Source of the DNA: Anaerolineaceae bacterium UBA2260
GTDB taxonomy: Bacteria > Chloroflexota > Anaerolineae > Anaerolineales > Anaerolineaceae
NCBI GenBank assembly: GCA_002347485.1
Contig: DDXM01000033.1
Location: forward strand, 1 to 31,831
Length of the DNA: 31,831 bases
Reading direction: 5' to 3'
Shown: one piece after another, positions 7,673-16,401 of the stretch
Numbering within the stretch: the first letter of the stretch is position 1
How the letters are laid out: every line of letters begins with the position of its first letter
Translations under genes and position numbers: made by a program
The notes under the pieces: model-generated
Database searches by the model: none
The model's input: the letters and a program-made list of their open reading frames with translations, nothing else
What the model was told of the DNA's origin: nothing

Positions 7673-8629
7673 CTACTTTCTCACTGAGCTGGCAGCGACA
7701 TTCAACTTGTCGAACAATTCGGGGGTCAGGTCGAAGTGCAGCACCTGGGCCACCACCTGCGTCCAGCCGTGAACGAAGTACAGCCAACCGTCTTCCACCA
7801 CCACCTTGCGGCTCTCCACCTGCGCCAATGCCTGGTGCATGAAGTCCAGCTCACCGCGGTAGTTGAATTCCCACGCGATGCTGTTCAACGGGAATTTGCC
7901 CTCCCAGGTGATAGGTGAACCGGGGGTGTCTTTGCCCATGCCAGTGGCGTTGATGACGATACTGTAAGGCGGGAATTTTTCCATGATCCTGTCGTTCACC
8001 ACCGGGTCGGAGTTTTGAATGTATTCGATCTTGATGTCGGTTTCCAGGTTGCCAACCATTGCCTTGGCGTGGTCGAGGCGGCCCTGCGAGCGGTTGACGA
8101 AGGTGAAGCGCTCGGGGCGGTCTCCCTTATCTTTCTTGTTGATCAGGTGCAGCAGTGTGGCAATAGCGGAACCACCCGCGCCAAAGCTGAGTACATGCCC
8201 GCCGGTGCGGGCGAAATAATCCTTTCCGATGATAGCGTCCAGGCTCAATCCCGAAGTGATAGGATCCTTGGCGTGTCCTTCCAGGCGGCCTTCCAGCTTG
8301 CTGATGCTGGAGATCTCGCCAGTGATCTGGGCGTAGGGATCGAGGTATTCGAACATGTCGCGCGCGGCGTTCAGCAAGTCGATCTTGTGCGTGGTGACCA
8401 ACGCGCCTAAGGATAGGGGATCGTACTTAATTTGCGCAACAGCTTTGCGATAGGCTTCATTGGTATCATGGATCAGGCAATCAATACCTTCGATCACAAC
8501 TTCCTCCCGCCCCAATACCTTCATCCACAAGGGGAATACCTTCATAATCGAGGATTTTGAGGTGGTCACACCGATGAAATAAAAGGTTGGAACATTTTTA
8601 GTAACGATAGGGTATGGATTATTGCTCAT
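7673..8629 (-). CDS. Shikimate dehydrogenase-like (AroE-fold) oxidoreductase
   Basis: The 318-residue protein matches the AroE fold: a Ser-x-Ser region (S24, S26) near the N-terminus, the catalytic-type Lys82 in LVTTHKID, the nucleotide motif GAGGSAIA at 150-157, FVNRS, and INATGMG. The canonical substrate segment, usually NTDGxG, reads ITSGLS at 124-129, so the conserved Asp that works with the lysine looks replaced or shifted. Length is about 45 residues more than typical AroE (about 270). No other aromatic-pathway gene is in the window. It is therefore unlikely to be the housekeeping shikimate dehydrogenase, and more likely oxidises or reduces a sugar-derived or cyclitol-like substrate. 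Confidence 0.85.
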   Translation of the reverse strand: MSNNPYPIVTKNVPTFYFIGVTTSKSSIMKVFPLWMKVLGREEVVIEGIDCLIHDTNEAYRKAVAQIKYDPLSLGALVTTHKIDLLNAARDMFEYLDPYAQITGEISSISKLEGRLEGHAKDPITSGLSLDAIIGKDYFARTGGHVLSFGAGGSAIATLLHLINKKDKGDRPERFTFVNRSQGRLDHAKAMVGNLETDIKIEYIQNSDPVVNDRIMEKFPPYSIVINATGMGKDTPGSPITWEGKFPLNSIAWEFNYRGELDFMHQALAQVESRKVVVEDGWLYFVHGWTQVVAQVLHFDLTPELFDKLNVAASSVRK

Positions 8630-8659
8630 ATTTTTCTCCTGATTTACCTGGATTGGTTT

Positions 8660-9301
8660 TTACCTGGAAGCCTGGATGGTCTTAACGAATTCAGCCGCTT
8701 TCTGGCTGATCTCGTTGAATTTTCCTTCTTTCGCCAGCTGCGGAGGGCAGAGCTCGCTGCCTGCGCCCACAGCCACCACTCCAGCCGCGAACCAATCTGC
8801 GGCGTTGGCGGCGTTCACTCCGCCGGTGGGCATCATCGGGATGTACGGGAAGGGGCCCTTCAGCGCTTTGACATATCCAGGACCGCCGACGGAGCCCGGG
8901 AAGATCTTGATCACATCAACGCCCATGCTGTAGGCTTTGAACACCTCGGTGGGGGTTAACGCGCCCGCCATGGTCAGCAGGCCGCTCGCCACCATCGCCT
9001 TCACCAGTTCCTCCTCGCAGATCGGGCTGACGAGGAAGTTCGCGCCGGCAGCTTTTGCGCTGACCGCCTGTTCCGGTTTGGTCAATGTGCCCATGCCCAA
9101 CAGGATGCGGCTGCCATATTTTCCTGCCAGCGTGCGTACGACCTCTTCGGCGTTCGGCGTGCTGTAGGTGATCTCGATGCCCTTCACACCGCCTACCACC
9201 AGCGCTTCCACCATCTTCACTGTAAGCTCCGCGGAGGGTCCGCGAATGACCGCCAGCAACCCCAGCTCTTTCACTTTTTCGAGAATATCAGCTTTATTCA
9301 T
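8660..9301 (-). CDS. KDPG/KHG-type class I aldolase (Eda family)
   Basis: The 213-residue protein is a standard Eda-family TIM barrel: LAVIRG at 16-21, Glu43 in GIEITYSTPNA, GMGTL at 69-73, Schiff-base Lys132 in VIKIFPGS, and MPTGGVN at 157-163. The family cleaves 2-keto-3-deoxy-6-phosphogluconate or related 2-keto-3-deoxy acids to pyruvate and an aldehyde. The ATG at 9301 is preferred over one 66 bases upstream because AAGGA sits seven bases before it and the upstream extension overlaps the previous gene. Together with the lactonase-like and 2-hydroxyacid dehydrogenase genes upstream, it points to an acid-sugar branch ending in pyruvate, but no sugar-acid dehydratase is present in the window. 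Confidence 0.93.
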   Translation of the reverse strand: MNKADILEKVKELGLLAVIRGPSAELTVKMVEALVVGGVKGIEITYSTPNAEEVVRTLAGKYGSRILLGMGTLTKPEQAVSAKAAGANFLVSPICEEELVKAMVASGLLTMAGALTPTEVFKAYSMGVDVIKIFPGSVGGPGYVKALKGPFPYIPMMPTGGVNAANAADWFAAGVVAVGAGSELCPPQLAKEGKFNEISQKAAEFVKTIQASR

Positions 9302-9323
9302 TATCAGTCCTTTATTTATTGGA

Positions 9324-10289
9324 TCAGGCAACGCGGAATTTCGGTTCATCACCGCGTAATACTGCAAGACAGTCCTTCATCGCCAGCCAACCCATGTTGC
9401 TAGTCGCGCCGTCGGTCTGCGCGCCGAGGTGCGGCGTGGCGATGACCTGCGGCAGGCGCAGCAGCGGGTTGGCGGGATCGGGTGGTTCAACGGCAAAGGC
9501 ATCCAGCCCGGCGCCCTTCAGGTGACCGGATTCGAGGGCAGCCAGGAGCGCGGGCTCATCCACAACCTCGCCGCGCGAAGTGTTGATGAGATATGCGCCT
9601 TTTTTCATCTTTGATAGGAACTCCGCGTTGACCAGCAGGCGGGTTTCTGGCAGCAGCGGCAGGTGCAGGCTGAGGAAATCCGCCGTCGCCACTACTTTGT
9701 CCATCCCAGCGAGCTCAACGCCGAATTCCCGGGCAAAATTCGGGTCAGCGTAGGGGTCATAAGCCATGATCCGGCAGTCAAAGCCCTGCAGGCGGCGCGC
9801 GAGTTGCTTGCCGATCGCGCCCAATCCCAACAAGCCGATTGTTTTGTTTTCGAGTGTCAGCCCGCCGAGTCTTGGCCATTTGCCTTCATGCACTGCCGAG
9901 ACGGCTTCAGGGATCTGGCGCGCCAGCGAGAGGATCAGGGTGAGCGCCAGCTCCGCCACGGAGACAGAATTCGCACCGGGTGTGTTGGTCACGGTGATTC
10001 CCATTTCCCTCGCAGCCGCGAGGTCCACGTTATCCACGCCAACACCATAACGCGCGATGACCTTCAAGCGGTCCGCTTTTTCCAGTGCGGCGCGATCAAT
10101 GACGTCCAGACCGGCGATGAAACCGTCGACACCCTGCAGCAGTTCGGCCAGTTGTTGCGAAGTGAGCGGCTTGCCGGTGGGGTTGTATATTACTGAAGCC
10201 ACCTGCGCTTCGAGCTCAGTTTTAAGTCGCGGGTCGTTCTTACCGTAGGAGGTTGCGCTAACCAGTATCCTGGCGTCTTTAAGGTTCAT
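9324..10289 (-). CDS. D-2-hydroxyacid dehydrogenase (SerA/phosphoglycerate dehydrogenase-like)
   Basis: The 321-residue enzyme has the full D-isomer-specific 2-hydroxyacid dehydrogenase pattern: YGVGVDNVDL at 81-90, Rossmann motif GLGAIG at 155-160, and the catalytic triad Arg239 (SRGEVVDE), Glu268 (AVEPP) and His287 (TPHLGA). It lacks the C-terminal ACT domain of long SerA enzymes. It would interconvert a 2-hydroxyacid and a 2-keto acid with NAD(P)H. In this position, between a cupin isomerase (5 bases) and a KDPG-type aldolase (22 bases), it more likely handles a sugar acid or glyoxylate/hydroxypyruvate than serine synthesis; that is inference. Confidence 0.9.
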   Translation of the reverse strand: MNLKDARILVSATSYGKNDPRLKTELEAQVASVIYNPTGKPLTSQQLAELLQGVDGFIAGLDVIDRAALEKADRLKVIARYGVGVDNVDLAAAREMGITVTNTPGANSVSVAELALTLILSLARQIPEAVSAVHEGKWPRLGGLTLENKTIGLLGLGAIGKQLARRLQGFDCRIMAYDPYADPNFAREFGVELAGMDKVVATADFLSLHLPLLPETRLLVNAEFLSKMKKGAYLINTSRGEVVDEPALLAALESGHLKGAGLDAFAVEPPDPANPLLRLPQVIATPHLGAQTDGATSNMGWLAMKDCLAVLRGDEPKFRVA

Positions 10290-10294
10290 ATCGG

Positions 10295-10867
10295 TTACCT
10301 GTAGCGTGGGTTATCGATGATCTCGGGTCCGGTCTCACCCTCAACCACCAGCTTGCGGAACCCCAACTTTTCGATCGTGCCGTAGTCGTGCCCCGCATTG
10401 CCGGGGTAGGAGAAGAATGTCACCAGGTCCTGCTGACGCCCGGTGCATACAGAGCGGTGCGCCCAGCGCGGTGGAACATACAGTACTTTACCGGGTGAAA
10501 GCGCTTCAACGGCGGTTTCACCCTCGGGAGTTTCCATCACCATGTACCCTTCACCCTGCAGGCAGTAGTAGACCTCTGCTGTATCGATCACCGTGTGGAA
10601 GTGCCCCTTCGTCATGAAGTACTCCTTGCCGACCTTCCCCGGGTGAACGATGGAAATACCCATCAAGATCTCGCCAGCTACTTCGGGGCGCTTGATCTCA
10701 TAGACTTCGTATATGATCCGGTCATCTTCGGCAACCATTTTTTCAAAAGTCGAGTTATCCAGGCACTGCCCTTTGAGGGCGGAAAGCCGGCGGATGATAT
10801 GGTTATCGTATTTGGACGGGATCGCTCCGGGCAGCGGCAGTGTGTAGGTGAAGGGTTTATCGATCAT
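10295..10867 (-). CDS. Cupin-type (archaeal-type) glucose-6-phosphate isomerase-like protein
   Basis: The 190-residue cupin resembles the metal-dependent phosphoglucose isomerase first known from Thermococcales. The metal site is visible as GHFH (His89, His91), Glu98 in AEVYYCLQGEG, and His137 in PPRWAHRS. The N-terminal half has a family-type segment before the cupin core. It should interconvert an aldose and a ketose phosphate, perhaps not only glucose 6-phosphate. I choose ATG 10867 because AAGGAG lies five bases upstream; the longer frame would overlap the previous gene. The stop is only five bases from the next start. Bacterial homologues are less common than the PGI fold, so its presence inside a sugar operon suggests a pathway-specific isomerase. 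Confidence 0.9.
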   Translation of the reverse strand: MIDKPFTYTLPLPGAIPSKYDNHIIRRLSALKGQCLDNSTFEKMVAEDDRIIYEVYEIKRPEVAGEILMGISIVHPGKVGKEYFMTKGHFHTVIDTAEVYYCLQGEGYMVMETPEGETAVEALSPGKVLYVPPRWAHRSVCTGRQQDLVTFFSYPGNAGHDYGTIEKLGFRKLVVEGETGPEIIDNPRYR

Positions 10868-10883
10868 GCGTGCTCCTTGTTGG

Positions 10884-11852
10884 TTATAGGTTCCCCGCCA
10901 GACGCCTGGCGATATTTTCACCAAGCAGACCGCGGATAATTTTCTCGGCTATTTGTTTCTCCTCCAACCGCGCGCGGATGTCACGCGGCAGGCTGGCCAG
11001 TCCTGGACCGTTGCCGATAGTCTCGTACATCTCTTTTTCTGCCATATCGGTAGCCAGCGCGATACTAGTGCCAAATCCGCTCTCCACCATCTGACTGATC
11101 AACGGCCACACGCCTTCCTCGGGTTTGTACTTTGGTCGGAAAAACGTGTCGTACTCCAGCAATGCGCCGTATTTCGCGATCTCTGAATGGAGTCCGAAAT
11201 CCGGGCGTTTATCCATGTGGCAAAGGCAAAGCTGCCAGGGTGGGATGTGGTGGTCTTCAAAGTAAATGAGCACTTTTTCAGCCAACGTGCCTTTTTCCGT
11301 GTGAATTTCGATCAACGCGCCAGTCTCTGCCGCCGCGCCAGCCGCTGCTTCGAGGGCTGCCTGGGGTGTTTGGTTCCATTCCCCCTCCAGCGCGACCTTG
11401 ATGAAACCGGCACGGACAGGTTCTTTTTCTGCGCGGCATTCCTTGAGAGAATCACGGAGTTCAGTTAACAAGTAATCCGCGACACGGTTTTCACTGGCAG
11501 TGAAAAGCCAGTGATCAGGCGGGTAATATTTGCGGCGGTGGAAACCGGTGCTGGCGATGATGGTCACGCCGCTGTCAATGGAAAGCGCCGCCAGTTTGCG
11601 CCCGTCGCGGCCGCAGCCGCCCGGCTGGCAATCCAGCAGGCTGTTCCCGCCAGCGGAGCGGTATGCCTTCAACTCGGATACAATCTTTTGGTACTCGTTG
11701 AGCACTGGCGCTGAAGGATCTGCTCCGGGGATGGCATCGATCCAGATGTGATTGTGCGCGTCGGTGACTCCCAGCGAGGTGTGATCGACCGGTCCTGTCA
11801 CTGACTGGACTGATCTGGCTTTTTCTCGCAGGTTATCGGATGTTTGGTTCAC
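10884..11852 (-). CDS. Phosphotriesterase-family amidohydrolase, probable sugar lactonase
   Basis: The 322-residue protein has the binuclear metal pattern of the phosphotriesterase family: HxH at His33/His35 (DAHNH), a Lys152 in GFIKVAL that would be carboxylated, His184 in EIHTEKG, His212 in LCHMDK and Asp269 in LATDMA. Some characterised bacterial relatives hydrolyse sugar lactones or sugar phosphate lactones rather than organophosphates. It follows a zinc dehydrogenase gene with a two-base gap, so a dehydrogenase-to-lactone-to-acid sequence is natural, though it is inference. The start appears to be GTG at 11852, placed right after the previous stop, with only a weak ribosome site; a later start is possible because the first 25 residues precede the conserved fold. 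Confidence 0.82.
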   Translation of the reverse strand: MNQTSDNLREKARSVQSVTGPVDHTSLGVTDAHNHIWIDAIPGADPSAPVLNEYQKIVSELKAYRSAGGNSLLDCQPGGCGRDGRKLAALSIDSGVTIIASTGFHRRKYYPPDHWLFTASENRVADYLLTELRDSLKECRAEKEPVRAGFIKVALEGEWNQTPQAALEAAAGAAAETGALIEIHTEKGTLAEKVLIYFEDHHIPPWQLCLCHMDKRPDFGLHSEIAKYGALLEYDTFFRPKYKPEEGVWPLISQMVESGFGTSIALATDMAEKEMYETIGNGPGLASLPRDIRARLEEKQIAEKIIRGLLGENIARRLAGNL

Positions 11853-11854
11853 TT

Positions 11855-12898
11855 TTACGGTTCCAGGACGATCTTGAGAGATTTACGGTCTTCAGCCACG
11901 GCGAATGCTTCCACAGCGTCCTTCAGCGCGAAACGCCTGCTTACCAGGTCAGAGAGGTCGATAAGGCCGGAGTTGACAATGCGGGTTGCCTGCCAGCAAT
12001 CATTGGTGCTGCAGGCGGTGGTGCCGGTGATTACCAGCTCTTTATAGTGAACAAGATTGGAATCAAAGGTGATGGTTGGGCGATCCTTGGGCAATCCGCC
12101 GAAGAAGTTGATCCTGCCGCCGATGGCCGCCAGGGTGAGCGCGCTCTCCTGGGCAGCGTGCACCGGGGCCGCGACGATGATCACGTCAGCCCCCTTGCCG
12201 CCGCTCTCCTGATCCATTACCGCTTGCAGGTCTTCATGTGAGGGGTTGATCACCCGATCCGCGCCCATGCGTGCGGCCTGCGCAGCGCGGTCAGCCAACG
12301 GTTCGCTCACGATCACCCTCCCGGCGCCGCTGGCTTTAGCCAGTTTGGTGTGCATGATCCCAATGGGCCCAGCACCGATGACCAGCACCACATCGCCAGG
12401 CTTGACCTTAACGGCGTTTTGTCCGCGCAGCACACAGGCGAAGGGTTCCATCAGGGCGGCCACCGCCGGGTCAACCGATTCGCTGACCTGGATGACATTG
12501 CCCTGTCTCACCGCGTTCGCTGGCACGCGCATGTACTCGGCAAAACTGCCGTCGATGGTAACGCCCACTGCGTCGTAGGAAGTGCACAGGTTGTTATTGC
12601 CGCTGACGCACTGTGCGCAGTGCCCGCAGCCCATGTTCGGGGCAACGAACACGCGTTCACCCTCATGGAAACCGGTGAGGTCCTTACCGATCGCGGCAAT
12701 GGTGCCCACTACCTCGTGCCCAGGGATCCTCACCGTTCCGGGCGCATACATGCGGTGATTCCCGTGAAAGATTCTCAGGTCGGTGCCGCAAATACTGGCA
12801 GCCAGGACTTTGACCAGTAACTCGTCGGGACCGATCTCCGGGATCGCAACTTCCTCCACCCGTAAGTCTTGCGGACCATGGTAAACCGCTGCTAACAT
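11855..12898 (-). CDS. Zinc-dependent medium-chain alcohol/sugar dehydrogenase (copy 2)
   Basis: The 347-residue protein is an MDR dehydrogenase with catalytic-zinc residues C38 and H61/E62, structural-zinc cysteines C91, C94, C97 and C105, and Rossmann motif GAGPIG at 175-180. The closest named families are sorbitol, threonine and galactitol-phosphate type dehydrogenases. Its start overlaps the end of the Gfo dehydrogenase by seven bases, so the two are probably translated together. Consecutive Gfo and zinc dehydrogenases could perform two oxidations on one sugar or cyclitol, or one oxidation and one reduction around an epimerisation. It is distinct in sequence from copy 1 at 2704-3765 rather than a recent duplicate. 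Confidence 0.9.
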   Translation of the reverse strand: MLAAVYHGPQDLRVEEVAIPEIGPDELLVKVLAASICGTDLRIFHGNHRMYAPGTVRIPGHEVVGTIAAIGKDLTGFHEGERVFVAPNMGCGHCAQCVSGNNNLCTSYDAVGVTIDGSFAEYMRVPANAVRQGNVIQVSESVDPAVAALMEPFACVLRGQNAVKVKPGDVVLVIGAGPIGIMHTKLAKASGAGRVIVSEPLADRAAQAARMGADRVINPSHEDLQAVMDQESGGKGADVIIVAAPVHAAQESALTLAAIGGRINFFGGLPKDRPTITFDSNLVHYKELVITGTTACSTNDCWQATRIVNSGLIDLSDLVSRRFALKDAVEAFAVAEDRKSLKIVLEP

Positions 12899-13950
12899 GC
12901 TGCCTCCTTACCGGGTAACCCGGTAATCTCCTTCAGGTAGACGGGGCGTTCCTCGAGGAAGGATTTGGTTCCGGCCAGTACACCTGCCACAGCCCAGCGA
13001 CCGTCCTCTCCTCCTGCATGGGGAGGGGTTTCCATCTGAATGCATTCGATAAAATGCTCAAGCTCATAAATGTATGCCCAGGCAAAGCGTTGGGGCCAGG
13101 TTCGCACGATGGGTTGTACCAGCCCCTGGTCGCGGTTGGTGCAAACAACCACCGCCTGACCTTCGAGGGTACCGATCTGCATGATACCTTTTTCACCGAT
13201 GATCTCAGCGCGGGCGTCGTAACCGTAGCCGCAGGGGCAGACCCCAGAAATGAGCCCCAATCCGCCGCTCTGAAACTTGACGTTGACCAGCACGTTGTCG
13301 TAAAAATTGGGGGTGTCCACGTTGTTGGCAGCCCCTTTGAAGTTGGCGACCTCCGTGTAGACGCGCTCGAGGTTGGAGCCCATTAGCCAGCGCACCGTGT
13401 CCCAGTCATGGCTGTTCACCTCCGCCAGCATCCCATTGGAGGTGCGCAGGTCGCGCGCCCAGGGCGGCGGCAGGCCGGGACCGTGAGTGTTCGATTTGAT
13501 CATCATCGGCTCGCCGATCTCACCGGCGGCAATCCGCTCAGCCGCCGCCACAAATTCAGGATCAAAACGGCGCATGAATCCGATCTGCAGCAGGACGTGA
13601 TTGCGATCGACGGCTTCTATAATGCCGTCGCACTCCTGCAGGTTCAACGCCATCGGTTTTTCACAAAACACATGTTTCTTATTGTCCGCCGCGAGAACCG
13701 CGAGGGGCAGGTGGGTTGGGGTGGGGGTGGTGATGACCACCGCGTCGAAGGCTGCGCTTTCCAGCGCCTGTTCTAGGGTGTCGAATTGCTTCTCAATATT
13801 GAACTCTGCGGCGGTTTCCTCCCGCACGGGTACCACGGGGTCCACCAGCGCGACGATCTTCCCGCCGGGGACATGACGGGTGATGGCCCTGGAATGGTTC
13901 TTTCCCACGCGCCCCGCTCCGATCATACAAATACGCACCTGACTTTTCAC
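12892..13950 (-). CDS. Gfo/Idh/MocA oxidoreductase, inositol-dehydrogenase-like
   Basis: The 352-residue protein has N-terminal Rossmann motif GAGRVG at 11-16, the family CEKP motif at 96-99, and the catalytic His181 in VNSHDWDTVRW. The segment QIGFMRRFDP at 122-131 and the SHDWD context resemble inositol 2-dehydrogenase (IolG) enzymes more than the other two Gfo proteins here. It likely oxidises one secondary hydroxyl of a cyclitol or pyranose. Start choice: an ATG two codons upstream has AAGGAG directly against it, which is too close, while the GTG at 13950 has the same AAGGAG six bases away; I therefore annotate the GTG. Confidence 0.88.
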   Translation of the reverse strand: MKSQVRICMIGAGRVGKNHSRAITRHVPGGKIVALVDPVVPVREETAAEFNIEKQFDTLEQALESAAFDAVVITTPTPTHLPLAVLAADNKKHVFCEKPMALNLQECDGIIEAVDRNHVLLQIGFMRRFDPEFVAAAERIAAGEIGEPMMIKSNTHGPGLPPPWARDLRTSNGMLAEVNSHDWDTVRWLMGSNLERVYTEVANFKGAANNVDTPNFYDNVLVNVKFQSGGLGLISGVCPCGYGYDARAEIIGEKGIMQIGTLEGQAVVVCTNRDQGLVQPIVRTWPQRFAWAYIYELEHFIECIQMETPPHAGGEDGRWAVAGVLAGTKSFLEERPVYLKEITGLPGKEAAC

Positions 13951-13980
13951 TTGCATCTCCTTGACCAAACGGTAAAATCG

Positions 13981-15513
13981 TTAAGATGTAAAAAATTTGT
14001 TTAACATTTCCTGTATCTGGATGTACTTGTGCACCAGTGGTTGGTAGCGCTGGTGGCGCTCCAGGTCTGGTTTGATGGCATCACCATCCGGATGGGCTGT
14101 GCGGCGCGCGTGCTCTGCCAGGTCTTCGATCACCCCGGCTGCTTTCCCCGCGATCATCGCCGCGCCCCAGGTGCCGAATTCGTTGCCTACCAGGCGCTGG
14201 TATGGCACGCCTAAAACGTCGGCTTTGATCTGGTTCCAAGCTGTGCTGCGCGCACCGCCACCAATCGCCCGCGCTTCTACCATACGTAGATCGGGAACCA
14301 ATTCGCGCAGGATACCGAGGTAATAGGCGTACTCGTAGGCAATGCTTTCAAGGATCGCGCGGAAGAAATGCGCCTGTGTGTGTGACCAGGACGCGCCGAT
14401 CCACGCGCCGCGCATTTGCGGGCTGGAAGGGCAGATCCTGCCGCCCAGGTGCGGGGAGAAGAATAACCCATCCGCGCCCGGGGGGATCGCGGCAGCTTTT
14501 TCGATCATTACCTCGTATAGTGATTCATTGGAGGAAAGGGTTTCTCCCAGAGAGGTGTTGTAGAAATTGTCCTTGAACCAGCGCAGCGCGATGCCGCCGC
14601 CGCCGATATACGCCAGCGGGTTCCACAATCCCGGAATGACCGAGCGCATCGTCAACAGGGCGCGGTGACCGGTGTCTGCCACGAATCTGTCGGTGCAGCC
14701 CGCCAGCACGGATGCTGTTCCCGCGACATCGAAGAGCATCCCCGCGTCGACGATGCCTGCGCCGAGGGCGTTGGCGGCGGTATCTCCTGCACCAGCCGCG
14801 ATGGGCGTGCCGGGCGCGAGACCGAACTCGCGCGCAGCCTGTTCGTTGACCTCGCCGACAACGCGCCAGGGTTCCACGATCTCGGGCAGTTTATCCATGT
14901 CCAATCCAAAGCGGTGGCAAAGCACCTGCGACCAGCGCGCGTTCTCCGAATCGGCGAACCCTGAAAAATGGATGTAGGTGTAATCGATGAACGCCTGCTC
15001 TGGGCGCAAGCCGGCCATTTTTCCGGCAACGTATGTGCCCGGCATCACAAACTTCGCGACGCGCCGGTAGACCTCGGGGTGTTCCTGCTTCCACCACAAC
15101 ATCTTGGGTCCGTGGTCGCAGGTGGGCGGGCAGCCGGTCAAGCGGGTGACCAATTCCCCGGCTTCGCGCTCCATTTGTTCAATGTACAACTGGCAGCGCA
15201 TGTCCAGCCACGAATCGAAGCGCGCCGCGGGTTGGAAGTCCTCATCGATCATTCCTACCCCGGCCATCTGGGAATCAAAAGCAATTGCGGCGATCTCACG
15301 CGCATCGACGCCACTGTTGGATACGATTTGTTTTACTGTCTGTGCCGCGGTGGTATAAAAATCCTGGTCGTCCTGTTCCACCACGCCCGGTTTTGGATAG
15401 TAAATAGGAACTTCAGCGCTGGCTTCAGCGATCTTCCTGCCATTGATATGATAAAGCGCGGATTTTGTACCGCTGGTGCCCAGGTCTACGCCGACCAGGT
15501 ACTTCTTAAGCAT
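13981..15513 (-). CDS. FGGY-family carbohydrate kinase, xylulokinase-like (copy 2)
   Basis: The 510-residue protein is a full FGGY kinase: DLGTSGTKSALY at 10-21, FDSQMAG near 79-85, catalytic-base motif AAGAGDTAANALGAG with Asp244, and adenosine motif AIGGGARSTAWNQ in the C-terminal domain. It differs clearly from copy 1, so the two kinases probably phosphorylate different sugars or different branch intermediates. It is the first enzyme gene after the GntR regulator (21 bases), which suggests its substrate is close to the inducing molecule. Xylulokinase-like is a family description; the actual ketose or polyol cannot be read from the sequence. Confidence 0.9.
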   Translation of the reverse strand: MLKKYLVGVDLGTSGTKSALYHINGRKIAEASAEVPIYYPKPGVVEQDDQDFYTTAAQTVKQIVSNSGVDAREIAAIAFDSQMAGVGMIDEDFQPAARFDSWLDMRCQLYIEQMEREAGELVTRLTGCPPTCDHGPKMLWWKQEHPEVYRRVAKFVMPGTYVAGKMAGLRPEQAFIDYTYIHFSGFADSENARWSQVLCHRFGLDMDKLPEIVEPWRVVGEVNEQAAREFGLAPGTPIAAGAGDTAANALGAGIVDAGMLFDVAGTASVLAGCTDRFVADTGHRALLTMRSVIPGLWNPLAYIGGGGIALRWFKDNFYNTSLGETLSSNESLYEVMIEKAAAIPPGADGLFFSPHLGGRICPSSPQMRGAWIGASWSHTQAHFFRAILESIAYEYAYYLGILRELVPDLRMVEARAIGGGARSTAWNQIKADVLGVPYQRLVGNEFGTWGAAMIAGKAAGVIEDLAEHARRTAHPDGDAIKPDLERHQRYQPLVHKYIQIQEMLNKFFTS

Positions 15514-15534
15514 GTATGTCTCCAGTTACCGCGG

Positions 15535-16377
15535 TTATTTATCGCTGTTATGCGGGTAATTTCCGTTCTTTACATCTTCAGGCGAACTGGTGAAGGTGGT
15601 GCTGCTTTCCAGTACCAGTTTGGATTGATCGCGCATACGCACCAGTTCGACCTCGAAGCGCGAGCGATCGCCGCGATGAACGGCGTGGTAGTACTCGATG
15701 GGTTTGCCGCTTTCGACGTAACTGACGCTGTCGAGCATCACCAGAGGAGCGCCGCGCTCAATGTCCAACAGATACGCTTCAGTTTCATTGGCCAGCACGG
15801 CCTCAATGTAGCGGCGACCGCGGGTCAGGAAGATACCCGCTTCCTTTTCAAGGTAGGCATAGAGGGATTGATCGGTGAGATCCACTGTGGCGAGCGGAGG
15901 ATAAACGTCGTAAGGGATGTAGGTGGTAACCAACTGGATCGGTTCGTCGTTGATGAAGCGCAACCTTTGAATATCGATCACCATACTGCCAGGCTGGACC
16001 TCTAGGAAACTGGCAACCTTCTCATCGGCGGGCACAACCACCTGGTGCAATACCTGGGTGACTGGTTTCAGACCGCGTTCGATCATGTCCTGGTAGAAAC
16101 CAGTCAGGTTTTGCACGAGCCCCTCGCTGATCTTTGGTTCGGCGATGAAGGTGCCCTTTCCCTTGCGGCGGTTGATCACACCATCCAGTTCCAGCTCGAG
16201 CAGCGCCTGGCGCACCACCGTGCGGGAAATATTGTAGATCGAGCATAATTCCTGTTCCCCCGGAATCTGATCGCCCGGCATCCATTTCCCCGAGCGGATC
16301 TGCTCCTTGAGGATTTCCATTAGTTGGATATAGAAGGGAATGTGACTGTCAAAATCGATCTGTGCTGTATGATCCAT
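15535..16377 (-). CDS. GntR-family transcriptional regulator with UTRA domain (HutC subfamily)
   Basis: The 280-residue regulator has an N-terminal GntR winged helix at about residues 12-80 (PFYIQLMEILKEQIRSG, then PGEQELCSIYNISRTVVRQAL, and RRKGKGTF in the wing) and a UTRA ligand-binding domain at about 100-245. UTRA domains usually bind sugar or sugar-phosphate effectors. The ATG at 16377 follows TGGAG; the open frame extends 25 codons upstream but that segment covers the promoter and operator, so it is not coding. A palindrome lies at its own transcription start and a near-identical one at the divergent promoter, so it very likely represses itself and both flanking operons. Confidence 0.93.
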   Translation of the reverse strand: MDHTAQIDFDSHIPFYIQLMEILKEQIRSGKWMPGDQIPGEQELCSIYNISRTVVRQALLELELDGVINRRKGKGTFIAEPKISEGLVQNLTGFYQDMIERGLKPVTQVLHQVVVPADEKVASFLEVQPGSMVIDIQRLRFINDEPIQLVTTYIPYDVYPPLATVDLTDQSLYAYLEKEAGIFLTRGRRYIEAVLANETEAYLLDIERGAPLVMLDSVSYVESGKPIEYYHAVHRGDRSRFEVELVRMRDQSKLVLESSTTFTSSPEDVKNGNYPHNSDK

Positions 16378-16401
16378 TGGTCTCCAGTCAACAGGAACCA
16401 T

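Noticed and set aside
14968..16005. Plus-strand open frame of 345 codons across the kinase 2/GntR junction
   Set aside because: It runs opposite two well-supported genes, has no ribosome site and no family features.
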